64,000 nucleotides of DNA. Origin: Tragulus kanchil (lineage: Eukaryota; Chordata; Mammalia; Artiodactyla; Tragulidae). The stretch covers positions 171,707,501 through 171,771,500 of the forward strand of contig JAIOJX010000004.1 of NCBI GenBank assembly GCA_022376925.1. The letters run 5' to 3'. The position numbers were made by a program, and so were the translations under genes. Positions 11,521 through 22,397 of this stretch are shown here, piece by piece (position 1 is the first letter of the stretch; every line of letters starts with the position of its first letter). The notes under the pieces are model-generated. The model saw only the letters and a list, made by a program, of their open reading frames with translations, was not told where the DNA came from and ran no database searches.

Positions 11521-12166
11521 CTATCGGGCGCCTCCCGAGCGGTGCCGCTGGGGAACCTCAGCTCGCCTGTTTCGTGGGCCTGACGTCGGGCCCGGGGTTT
11601 CCCTGCTCGGAGGCCCGTCGGAGAAAGAACGGGCCTGGCCCGAGGGCGAAGCGACGCGGAGACCGAAAGCAGCCCTCTGCAGGTGGTGGACGAGGATGGG
11701 CGGTCCCCGCGCTGGCAGAGACGGGTAGGTACCCAGTGGCTGGCTTACGACGGCAGCCAGTGCAGCGAGGCGAGGACCGTAGCCAAGCGGCCGGGGTTTG
11801 AGGGTCAGCTGGGGCGGCGTCCGCGCACGGGGCAGCTGGGAGGGGGAGAGGCGCGCCGAGCGCGGGGCTGGGAGGAGGGCGGCGTCAGGCCCTGAGCGGG
11901 TGGGGCGGCTGGGCGGGCCGCGTGCAGTGGGGGCGGCTGGGCCCAGGAGAGGGCGGGGGCTGAGCCGGGCCTCGGCGGAATAGGATCTGCGCCCGAAGCA
12001 CGAAGATTCCCCAGCCTGCGCCCTGACCGAGGGCGGCTTCCGGCCCTGGAAACCGGCAGGTGCATTACACCCAGGGTTTCAGAAACTTGGTGCAAAAGAA
12101 GGACTGAAGATACTAGTTTTTTATGTTGCTGACACGTTGAAGCAATGCTTTTTGTGTATTGGAGTC

Positions 12167-12172
12167 AATAAA
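12167..12172 (+). other. AATAAA signal, possible divergent transcript end
   Basis: On the plus strand, DNA leaving the TBC1D22A CpG island becomes AT-rich after 12,080 and contains AATAAA at 12,167-12,172. This would fit the 3' end of a short noncoding transcript running away from TBC1D22A, but one hexamer is weak evidence and no protein frame supports it. Confidence 0.2.
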
Positions 12173-12404
12173 ATGTGCTGCTAAGATTATTTTCACATTC
12201 CTTTTTCCTTTTTTTTAAACCAGAACATTTGGAATTACATATGTGGTGTGCTCTGTATTCCTATTGGCTGTAGGCCTAGACTGAGAGGTCAGGAAGGGGC
12301 ATGTCCCCCTGGAGCTGCAGCGTGACTTTGGGGAGCTCCTGGACCGACCTCTGCCGGCTCTGATTATGTTCTCTAATTAAAGTTTTCCTGGCTTGCTGAT
12401 AAGT

Positions 12405-12470
12405 AACATTTACTTAGTACTCGCTTTGCAGAGGGTACTGTGCTAGGTACTGTGTTATCTCAATGGTATG
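12405..12470. mobile_element. MIR/L2-like fragment
   Basis: Contains ACATTTACTTAGTACTCGCT and TACTGTGCTAGGTACTGTGT, typical of old mammalian interspersed repeats. Confidence 0.45.
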
Positions 12471-14332
12471 CCAGCCAGTGCCTTAGGAAAGACCTCCCCT
12501 GCCCGCAGAGCAGAGTGAGTGGCTCCCTCAGATCTCTCAGGTCAGCTTATTTCTCTTCCTCTGCTCTTGTCTCATTGCAGTAAAAATTTGGAGCAGTGGA
12601 CCACAGGGTGTAGAATAACCAACAAGTTACAGCTCAGCTAGCTCAAGCAGGCAAATATGTTATTAAACGGACGTGCTTGAGACATGGGAGTAGGCTGATG
12701 CCAAAGGGGTCCACTTCATCCTCCTTCCAGATCCCTGTCGGCTACCCCCTTTCATGCTTGGTCTTCTCCTTTGGTTATGCTGTGTGTGCGAAGTAGGGCT
12801 TGTATCCACCACCAGTCAACGATCGGGAGTGTAAGTGGGGCAGAGGCTCAATGCCAATTGATAACTGTAGTGTTTATGTGCATAATTCGGTCTGTCAGAA
12901 TTAGCTGTAGAATGTGCATCAGCCCTTCCTGGGCTCCTGACTGCTGAGGTTACTTGAAGAAGCCCCTGTGCTTATTTGTATCCTCTGCGTGCCTAGGGGG
13001 CCTGTGCAGGGGCTGAAAGATCCCTGTAGTTGTTGGTAGCCTATCTGAGCTCTGCTGGGTGTGTCTGGATGGCATCTAGAGACCAGCCCGCCTCCCTTTC
13101 AGCCAGGCCTCCCCCGGTTGCTCGGGTCTAACTTCCTACCCAGCAGATCCCTTGAGACGGCGACTCTTCTTTCCTGTCCTGAAGCAGCAAGGCCTCCCAC
13201 ACACTTGGCCCCGCAGGTTCACCAACTGCACGTGGATTCTGTGTCTCTCCACGCAGAGCTGCCACACGGGCGGGACTGTCGCAGCCAACGCAGCGAGCGC
13301 TCTAAGCCATCTGTTAAATGGATGACAGTGGGAACTATCCGGGGATCCCCTCTTGTCGCAGCGGTAGAATCTCCCTGAGGCAAGCGCACTGCATCCTTAG
13401 GGATCCCCTGCCGACAACGTCAGTAGACCCTCGGGGCTCCCCACCATCCTGTGTGTGTGTGGCCTCTGCGAATCTCCAGGGAGCTCCTGATAAAGCAGCC
13501 TCAGGAAGCTCCTGGGGCCTGGTGGGCTCAGAAAAGCCCCAGGGATCTCTTCAGGGCCTCCCCAGAGGTCAGCTCCTGACAGCCTCAGGGGGTCCCCTCC
13601 CCGTGGGGAACTTTCCCTGCTCAGTTGAGCTTACTGCACGGATCAGAGGTTGGGGTGACAGCGGAACTAAGGTGCTAGCATTTACAAAGGAAAACTGGCT
13701 GCAGTCAGCGGCCGACGGGGTCCAATGAAGGCACTTGGCTGTGGTTGCTCCCCATGGCTCACTAAGGCCTTCCAGTCTACTCTGCACTAGGGGAGGAAGT
13801 TAGAGATGGGGACTGACTGGATGGCTTCCAGACTGAGCAAAGGGTTACTGAGCACCTACAGAGAGCTCAGAGCAAGCGGTGAGCCTGTTTGCAGCCAGAT
13901 GTGCGTTTGGTTTAGGACACACTGGGTTTGAGGTTAGACATGCGGCCCCGGCCAAGCAGTTGGTGAGAGAAACTACTAGTCTCAGGTCTGGAGATGGGGT
14001 TACACCCGTGAGGGGCCAGGGTGAAGTTCCAGGACTGGAGTCAGACATCAGTCAGCATCCAGAGCAGCGGAACTGGAAAACAAAGGCAGGATATGGATCG
14101 TCTCCAGAAACGGGTTCAGGCGGGGGCTGTGGTGGAGATGGACGTGCGAGGACGAGCTGGAGGAAGGCCCAGGTTGGAAGCCAGAGCCCTGCAGAGGTTG
14201 GGGCGAGAAGGGGCCCCGGGCAGGCGGCACACGGGACAGGTACGTGAGCAGAGAAGGGAGGACCGAGCCTTTACTCGTCCGAGCAGCAAACAGAAGAGCC
14301 TGCCTTTCTCAGAGGCTGGGGCGAATGTAAAG

Positions 14333-14935
14333 TTAAGATCAGGGACATGCCATTTCACACCTAACAGACGGCAAAATTTTAAATCCGTCAGTGCCAGAAT
14401 CGATGAGGCTGTGGACTGATGAGGCGTGCATAAATCAGAGTCCCCGCGTCCCCGCTGGTGGGAGCACAGCCTCCCCCGGCAGCTCTGGACAGCCGATGGG
14501 CAGTTTCTAGTAGTTGCAGGTGTGTACCCTGGAGCAACTCACCTGTGTGCAGAGGCAGGACGGTTCATTGCAACGTTGCTTCTGGGGAGAACTCGTTGAT
14601 TATACATAGTTATCCCAAGAATGCTCTATGACTGTAAAGATGGAAAATGATCTATCTCCCCGTAAGTGAATCTCATAGGCAGTGTCGAGTGAAAAAACGC
14701 TAAAGACGTGTGTGTGTGATGCCGTTTACTCCCCGCCTTTCTTAAGAGGAAAACCATGCTAAGAAGGGTGGTTGCCTCTGGGTGCTGGTGGGGACTTTGA
14801 TCAGCAGGGAATTTATAGAGGCTTCGGTTGTCTTCCGCTCTGTGTCTTAAGGCAGGCGGACTATGTTCGGGTGTTTGTTTTATTCTTTATGACTTTTTGC
14901 AGGTGTAAGTTGTTAAATAAAATTGCAGAGCTCTT
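14333..14935 (+). mobile_element. Old L1 (L1M-type) 3' fragment
   Basis: Shows the typical order of an L1 3' end: GGCAAAATTTTAAATCCGTC, GCTGGTGGGAGCACAG, a GGGCAGTTTCT block, GTGTACCCTGGAGCAACT and a final AATAAAATTG. It is strongly diverged. Confidence 0.6.
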
Positions 14936-14959
14936 ACTTGGCCACGCACGGAGCTACCG

Positions 14960-17153
14960 CAGACACTCTCCTGGAGGAGGCAGGTGCCCATGGCGCGGCA
15001 GTGACACAGGGCACTCGCCGGGGCCGGGGGTTGGGTCCACCGGGAGCCGTGCGGCGGCTGTCCCAGTAGGTGCGACGGGACGAGGCGCCGGGAGCCGTAC
15101 CGGGTGGGTCGCAGGCAGAGGCAGCGCCGCTGGTGCTGCCGGCAGGAGGGCTGGGGTGGCGCGACCTGTGATGCGGGCTGGTCCCCAGGAAGCAGGTGGC
15201 GAGACACGTATTTGCCTGGAGAAGGTGAACTGGGCGGCGCTGCCGTGGGGCCTGGGGTCAGCCCCGAAGGATGGCCCCAGGGACGTCTGAATGGAGATGA
15301 GCAGGTGGAGCCTGCTGAGGGCGGGGCTTCCCCGTGAGGGTGCAGAGGAGGCACCTCCTGCGGAGGGCAGCTCCCAGGGAGGGTCTTGGCTTCGAGCCAC
15401 CGGCAGCCGAGGCTGCCCCAGACTGGGGAGGGCGGCCCCAGTCCTCGGAGGGAGCCTGGGCGCCGGGATGCGCTCGCGTCCGCCGCGGCCCGCCCTTCAC
15501 ACCGCCCGGACCCGCAGCGTCGGAGACGCTCACCGTCTCGGAAGCCTCCAGGATTCCACGTGATCCCTTCTCTGGAAGAGCGTCCAGGAGGAAGGTGGAC
15601 GTGACCCCGGAGCCACAGCAGCCGCTGGTCCCGTCCCTGCACTGCTGCCTGCTGCGGACCCACCCCCAGCAGCGCCTCCGCTCTTCTAGGTCAGCCACCT
15701 GCCGAGGGGACCCAGATTCACGTGCTGGAGGCTTGGTTCAGAGCCACAGGCGGTCACTGGGACCCTGCCAGGCCACGGAGGCTCAAATTGCCCTCCGACC
15801 ATTAAAGCAGGGCAGGGAGACACCCCAGTCATTCCTGCAGATGCCAAGCATGTCCTTCCTGACCCCGCCACCTGGGAGAAGCCCTGCCTCCCCCAGTGGC
15901 CGGGAGAAGGCCCCTTTCCCGGCCTGCTTGTCTCTCGGCACAGCGAGCCCAAAGTGAGCAGGAAGCAGCTTCGAGCCGCAGCTGGAAGTCCAGTGAGACT
16001 CTGCCTGTCCTCTTCCGGAAGCGTTCCCACGCTGGGGTCCCGGACCTGCAGCAGAGGCCAGACACTCTCCTGGGGCAGGTGCCCATGGCGCGGCAGTGAC
16101 ACAGGGCACTCGCCGGGGCCGGGGGTGGGGTCCACCGGGAGCCGTGCGGCGGCTGTCCCAGTAGGTGCGACGGGACGAGGCGCCGGGAGCCGTACCGGGT
16201 GGGTCGCAGGCAGAGGCAGCGCCGCTGGTGCTGCCGGCAGGAGGGCTGGGGTGGCGCGACCTGTGATGCGGGCTGGTCCCCAGGAAGCAGGTGGCGAGAC
16301 ACGATTTGCCTGGAGAAGGTGAACTGGGCGGCGCTGCCGTGGGGCCTGGGGTCAGCCCCGAAGGATGGCCCCAGGGACGTCTGAATGGAGATGAGCAGGT
16401 GGAGCCTGCTGAGGGCGGGGCTTCCCCGTGAGGGTGCAGAGGAGGCACCTCCTGCGGAGGGCAGCTCCCAGGGAGGGTCTTGGCTTCGAGCCACCGGCAG
16501 CCGAGGCTGCCCCAGACTGGGGAGGGCGGCCCCAGTCCTCGGAGGGAGCCTGGGCGCCGGGATGCGCTCGCGTCCGCGGCCCGCCCTTCACACCGCCCGG
16601 ACCCGCAGCGTCGGAGACGCTCACCGTCTCGGAAGCCTCCAGGATTCCACGTGATCCCTTCTCTGGAAGAGCGTCCAGGAGGAAGGTGGACGTGACCCCG
16701 GAGCCACAGCAGCCGCTGGTCCCGTCCCTGCACTGCTGCCTGCTGCGGACCCACCCCCAGCAGCGCCTCCGCTCTTCTAGGTCAGCCACCTGCCGAGGGG
16801 ACCCAGATTCACGTGCTGGAGGCTTGGTTCAGAGCCACAGGCGGTCACTGGGACCCTGCCAGGCCACGGAGGCTCAAATTGCCCTCCGACCATTAAAGCA
16901 GGGCAGGGAGACACCCCAGTCATTCCTGCAGATGCCAAGCATGTCCTTCCTGACCCCGCCACCTGGGAGAAGCCCTGCCTCCCCCAGTGGCCGGGAGAAG
17001 GCCCCTTTCCCGGCCTGCTTGTCTCTCGGCACAGCGAGCCCAAAGTGAGCAGGAAGCAGCTTCGAGCCGCAGCTGGAAGTCCAGTGAGACTCTGCCTGTC
17101 CTCTTCCGGAAGCGTTCCCACGCTGGGGTCCCGGACCTGCAGCAGAGGCCAGA
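14960..17153. repeat. Tandem duplication C (unit ~1.1 kb)
   Basis: Copy 1 is 14,960-16,058 and copy 2 is 16,059-17,153. The first 500 bases of copy 2 lack several bases present in copy 1 (for example GGAGGAGG against GGGG, ACGTATTTG against ACGATTTG, CCGCCGCGG against CCGCGG). The rest matches. No gene is contained. Confidence 0.95.
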
Positions 17154-17654
17154 GCTGCGGGCGCAGGGGACACAGGCTCCCCCGAGAGTGGGCACCGTCG
17201 GGGCCTCCTGCTTCCACCCCTGGCTCCCACGCCCCGTCTGTACTCCACGGCTCAGAGCAGCGCCACGTCTCGAAGGCTGGCGCCTCAAGCTTCGTTCTCC
17301 TTCAGGCCGCGGCCTCTGGGTGGTGGGGCACGTGTCGTAGGACCAGGGGTTCACTACCACCCGCTTCTTGGCTAGGAAGTGGGACTCCCAGGACCGTGCG
17401 AGGTGATGCAGGGTCTCTGGACAGGCATCTGACACTGAGACCCACACGCAGGGGATGTGTGCACATCACACACCAGAGGCCAGACTTGGAAATCCCCTGA
17501 GCAGACACAGCCAGTGCAGTCACGCGAGCAAAGCTTAATTTAGCTCATTTTCCAAGGCAAGCAAGGCTAACATGACCTGGGTCGCTTCTTGCTTATTCAT
17601 CTGAGAATCATAAGCGAAACTTAAATTATTCCCCAAAACTGATACGAGACACCC

Positions 17655-17790
17655 ATGAGACATGGATTCCATCCCTAAGGCGGGAAGGTCCCCTGTAGGA
17701 GGAAATGGCAACCCACTCCCGTGTTCTTGCCTGGGAGCTCGCAAGGACAGGGAGCCTGGCCTGACCTAGTGACTCAACAACAACAAACTT
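17655..17790 (+). mobile_element. Bov-tA SINE, 5'-truncated
   Basis: Contains GGAGGAAATGGCAACCCACT, TTCTTGCCTGGGA and the ACTCAACAACAACAA end typical of the BovB-derived tail. Confidence 0.75.
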
Positions 17791-18519
17791 CTAACCAATT
17801 CCCTTTCATTTAACAAAATTGCAACCAATCAGCATGAAGAGTAAATAGCCACTGCCTCCAGACTGTGTGAGCTGCTTCAGACAGTGCCGGTGAGCCTCCT
17901 TCTACGTGGTCACTGGGCACCTCTGCTGGCCGAATCACCTGCCCCCCGAACCAGTGCTGTGGCCTGGAAATGCCACACCAGCCTGCTCAGTGAGCATGAC
18001 CCTCTGTAGCCGGCCAGGGCGGGGCGGCGTGGACACTGAGGCCAGACCTCAGCACCGGCTGCCCCTCCAGCACCACCTCCAGCAGGGCCACCTGACAAAA
18101 CCTGACTTAACGACCTCACCACGCTCCACTGTTTAACACTGCCTGACATGGCGTTAAGATCCTATAAATGCAGAAGTACAAGACTTCAAGAGGAGACGGT
18201 CTGATTTCATAATTCAGTCTGTGTTTTAAGTAGATACATCAAAGGACATATTCAAAGAGGAAACTCAAGTGGTATTAAACGAACAAATGAAAGTGGGACT
18301 TTTTAGGAAATTGTTGAATTAAAAAATAAAGACCCCTGATCAACAGTCCGGCACAGGTAGACGAGGATGTGCTGGCTGGGTGCCAGGAAGTGGTGTGGTG
18401 GCGTGTAACTGGGGCCCCGCTGGCAGAGCGCAGTCTGCCCAGAGGACGCAGAGCCCAGTGAGTGCACGCGCCTCCACCCCTGCGTGCTCACCTGGGGGCG
18501 TCTCCTAAGGAAGTAGCTG

Positions 18520-18605
18520 GACAAGTGAACAAACATACATACCTGCACACTGAGAGCTACTAACAATGGCGAAACACTGGAAATAATATAAATGTCCCAC
18601 TGCAG
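18520..18605 (+). mobile_element. L1 3' fragment (small)
   Basis: Contains AATGGCGAAACACTGGAAAT and ATAAATGTCCCACTGCAGG, a small piece of L1. It is repeated at about 19,608-19,690 in copy 2 of D. Confidence 0.5.
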
Positions 18606-18607
18606 GT

Positions 18608-19275
18608 GTTCACGTCCCGTCCCTCAGTCGTGTCCAGTGTTTGCGGCCCCACGACTGCGGGACTCCAGGCTTCCGACCCTTCGCTCTCCCTAAGCTTGCT
18701 CAGACTTGTGTCCATTGAGTCAGTGATGCCATCGACCAGCTCTTCCTCTGTTGTCTCCTGCCTTCAATCTCCCAGCATCAGGGGCTTTTCCAGTAAGTCA
18801 GCTCTTCCCATCATGTGGCCAGAGTATTGGAGCTTCAGCATCAGCCTTTGCAACGAATATTCAGGGTTGATTTCCTTTAGGACTGTTTTAATCTCCTTAC
18901 TGTCCAAGGGACCCTCAAGAGTCTTCTCCAGCACCACAGTTCAGAAGCATCAGTTCTTCAGTACTCAGCCTTCTCTATGGTCAAAGGGAAATCATAGCAT
19001 TGACTACACAAACCTTTGTTAGGCTTGTTTCAGTTTTTTAATAGTGATGTTTCTGCTTTTTAATATGCTGTCTAGGTTTGTCATAGCTTTTCTTCCAAGG
19101 AGCACCTTTTAATTTCATGGCTGCAGTCACTGCCCACAGTGATTTTGAAACCCAAGAAAATAAAGCCTGTTAGTGTTTCCTTGTTTCCTATCTGTTTACC
19201 ATGAAGTGGTAAATAGACCAGATGCCATGGTCTTAGCTTTTTGAATGTTGAGTTGGATGAAGGAAGGGATGTGCA
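18608..19275 (-). mobile_element. BovB (RTE) LINE 3' end, reversed
   Basis: On the plus strand this is the complement of the BovB 3' region, with CCCAGCATCAGGGGCTTTTC, GAATATTCAGGGTTGATTTC, TTTTTAATATGCTGTCTAGG and AATTTCATGGCTGCAGTCAC in the usual order. It has no usable reverse transcriptase frame. It is repeated at about 19,692-20,360 in copy 2 of D. Confidence 0.85.
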
Positions 19276-21188
19276 GGCACTCTGTAGCTCACTGAGATGG
19301 TAGAAAGTGAGGACAGTCCAGACGTCCAGTGCAAATGCAAGAGGTTGATGAATCCTGAGACAGCCAGTGTAGCACGGTGCGGCCGTTAAAAGCCCATCTT
19401 ATTTTTTAACAAGGTTCACAATTTATTGTTAAGTGTAAGAGGTTACTACAGCTTTTCTTAGGAAAACTTTAGCATTTGGGGGGGGGAAGTGGTGTGGTGG
19501 CTGGGGCCCCGCTGGCAGGCGCAGTCTGCCCAGAGGACGCAGAGCCCAGTGAGTGCAGCGCCTCCACCCCTGCGTGCTCACCTGGGGCGTCTCTAAGGAA
19601 GTAGCTGGACAAGTGAACAAACATACATACCTGCACACTGAGAGCTACTAACAATGGCGAAACACTGGAAATAATATAAATGTCCCACTGCAGGTGTTCA
19701 CGTCCCGTCCCTCAGTCGTGTCCAGTGTTTGCGGCCCCACGACTGCGGGACTCCAGGCTTCCGACCCTTCGCTCCCCCTAAGCTTGCTCAGACTTGTGTC
19801 CATTGAGTCAGTGATGCCATCGACCAGCTCTTCCTCTGTTGTCTCCTGCCTTCAATCTCCCAGCATCAGGGGCTTTTCCAGTAAGTCAGCTCTTCCCATC
19901 ATGTGGCCAGAGTATTGGAGCTTCAGCATCAGCCTTTGCAACGAATATTCAGGGTTGATTTCCTTTAGGACTGTTTTAATCTCCTTACTGTCCAAGGGAC
20001 CCTCAAGAGTCTTCTCCAGCACCACAGTTCAGAAGCATCAGTTCTTCAGTACTCAGCCTTCTCTATGGTCAAAGGGAAATCATAGCATTGACTACACAAA
20101 CCTTTGTTAGGCTTGTTTCAGTTTTTTAATAGTGATGTTTCTGCTTTTTAATATGCTGTCTAGGTTTGTCATAGCTTTTCTTCCAAGGAGCACCTTTTAA
20201 TTTCATGGCTGCAGTCACTGCCCACAGTGATTTTGAAACCCAAGAAAATAAAGCCTGTTAGTGTTTCCTTGTTTCCCTATCTGTTTACCATGAAGTGGTA
20301 AATAGACCAGATGCCATGGTCTTAGCTTTTTGAATGTTGAGTTGGATGAAGGAAGGGATGTGCAGGCACTCTGTAGCTCACTGAGATGGTAGAAAGTGAG
20401 GACAGTCCAGACGTCCAGTGCAAATGCAAGAGGTTGATGAATCCTGAGACAGCCAGTGTAGCACGGTGCGGCCGTTAAAAGCCCATCTTATTTTTTTAAC
20501 AAGGTTCACAATTTATTGTTAAGTGTAAGAGGTTACTACAGCTTTTCTTAGGAAAACTTTAGCATGTAGACCCAGAAGAAAAATACTAGAAGGTCACTGG
20601 GCCAGTTGAGATTCTTTCAGATGCAGAGAACCTCATCCAGCTGGGTGAAGCCCTCAAGGGGACTGACCTGCTCCGTGTCCCGGAAGTCCAGGTGTGAGAA
20701 GCCTGTTGGCACCATCCAGTCCAGGCTGCAGATCCCCGTCCCTGCAGTGGTCTGAATTCTGTCCACTTCTGTGGGCAGACTTGGTCTCAGGCAGGCTTCC
20801 CTCACAGTGACAGCGTGGCGGCCAGCAGGGCACAGGTGTCCTTGTCCAGAGCCAGGGGAGCGAGACCTCTGCCCTGCCCATGGAAGCCCGGATGCCTGCT
20901 GTCCTGTGAGCGACCACTCGGTGAGGGAGGGCGGCCTTCCACTGACTGGCTCAGGCCAGTCAAGGCCACCCCTGCAGCAGGGCTTGTGGTCAGCCCCTCC
21001 CAAACTCCAGGACTCCAGGACCGCTGCGCAGCGGGCAGGGGTGGGGGGTGGCCGCGTGGCGTCCACCACAGGCAGGCCCCAAAACACGACAGTGGCGGCC
21101 CTGGGTGGAGGGGCAACAGGGAGTTGCTTGTTTGGGAATAGTTTATATTTTAAGAGACTCGGAAATATCTTTCAGAAAGCCTCCTCAT

Positions 21189-21506
21189 GGGCTACCCCTG
21201 GTGGTCCAGTGGATAAGGACACCGCCTTGCAGTGCAAGGGGCGCCGGTTCGAGCCCTGGCCTGGGAAGATCCCACGTGCCGCGGAGCGGCTGGACTGATG
21301 TGTCCGATTACTGAGCCGGAGCTCTGGGGCGCATGCGCCCAGAGCCGGTGCTCTGCGACGACGGGGGACACCGCGATGGGAGGCCCACAGGAGCCAAAGA
21401 ACAAAGATGGATGAAAATAGAGAAATGAAAGACCAATAGAAGTGGCCCGCCCGCTCCCCTCCCTCTCCAACCCGACCCCCGCCCAAAAAATAAATAAATA
21501 AATAAA
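21189..21506 (+). mobile_element. CHR-type SINE with target duplication
   Basis: Full-length element with GGTTCGAGCCCTGG B box and AATAAATAAATAAATAAA tail. A 15-base target-site duplication flanks it (21,174-21,188 and 21,507-21,521, one mismatch), showing a true retroposition. Confidence 0.85.
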
Positions 21507-22397
21507 AGAAAGGCTCCTCATTCCACGCGCTGCCCTAATAACTTGACTCCAGCACCACTCCTCCCGGCTGGTCCAGCCGTACCCGTCTTCATCTGAGTCT
21601 CCCCACGCCTCGCTGGGTCTCCATGTGTTTTATGGAAATGAGATTTGAATATTTTGGCCTTGTAGGCAGTCCCCTCTGCCCCGTGAGATAATTTCTTATT
21701 AGGAGAGTTTGTCTTTTTTTTTTTTAACTCATTAAAGAAGGTTAAAAAAATTTAACATAAGCAAAATAAGGCTAAGATCATGGGGGCCTCGGCTGATGAG
21801 AGCGGGAGTTGCCAGTGGGCTTCAGGAGTGAGAGCGGCGTCAGCGGACGTGTGACTGAGAGATGACTGCCTGTCCACGGAAAGCCTCCAGGCCGCCAGGC
21901 ACCGCCTTCTCCCGGACCCTCTTGTCCCTACACACAACTGTCTCAAAAGGTTGCCCTGTTCTCTTAAGACCCTACCTCCCTGGTCACAGCCCTGCGGGGC
22001 TGATCTGGGCCGATGAGTCCCTCCCCAGGACGAGATGAGAGCAGACGACAAGCCTCTTTCTCACGGCAGAAGCTGTGCGGGCTCAGAAAGGTGGGCCGTG
22101 TTCTCTGCTGCGCGGAGGCAGGGGCAGCAGGCGGTAAGACGGGAGCGTAGCAGTGACAGCTCTCGAGGCCTGGGCCTGGTTGCCGTGGAGCCCCGCCCTC
22201 CCCTGTGCTGCCCACCACCCCCGCGGCAGCGGCCCTGGGAGCAGCGACCGCCCGGCCATGGGGAGCACACGGTGCCAGCTCTGGACATTCTTAGAGCCTG
22301 GGACACGTCCAGCTCACTCCTGGAGCCAGCAGCCACAGTGATGCAGTGGGCCTCCGGGAGAAGACTTCCCTTTATCTTGTAGCTAAAAAAAAGCATT

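Larger units (their letters stand above)
10860..12010. promoter_or_regulatory. TBC1D22A: CpG island promoter of TBC1D22A
   Basis: A sharp rise in GC and CpG content surrounds TBC1D22A exon 1 and falls away into AT-richer DNA near 12,080. No TATA box is evident upstream of the start codon on the minus strand. ETS-type and CRE sites sit 140-230 bases upstream of the ATG. This is the usual form of a housekeeping CpG-island promoter. Long open frames on both strands here (such as 10,529-11,521 minus) come from the base composition and are not genes. Confidence 0.8.
18386..20565. repeat. Tandem duplication D (unit ~1.1 kb)
   Basis: Copy 1 is 18,386-19,475 and copy 2 is 19,485-20,565, with a G-rich 9-base filler. 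The first 150 bases of copy 2 have at least four small deletions relative to copy 1, and the last 300 bases of copy 1 have two single-base deletions in homopolymers. Each copy carries the 3' end of a BovB LINE. Confidence 0.95.

Noticed and set aside
10529..11521. 330-aa open frame on the minus strand over TBC1D22A exon 1
   Set aside because: It overlaps the real exon but in a different frame; the frame starting MASDGARKQFW at 11,294 is the one matching the known protein.
15783..16754. 323-aa open frame repeated in both copies of duplication C
   Set aside because: The repetition is due to the duplication itself, not to selection; the frame is GC-rich, differs in frame between copies, and shows no family similarity.
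18606..19022. 138-aa open frame present twice, looking like a conserved small protein
   Set aside because: It is the antisense of the BovB LINE 3' end and is doubled by duplication D.
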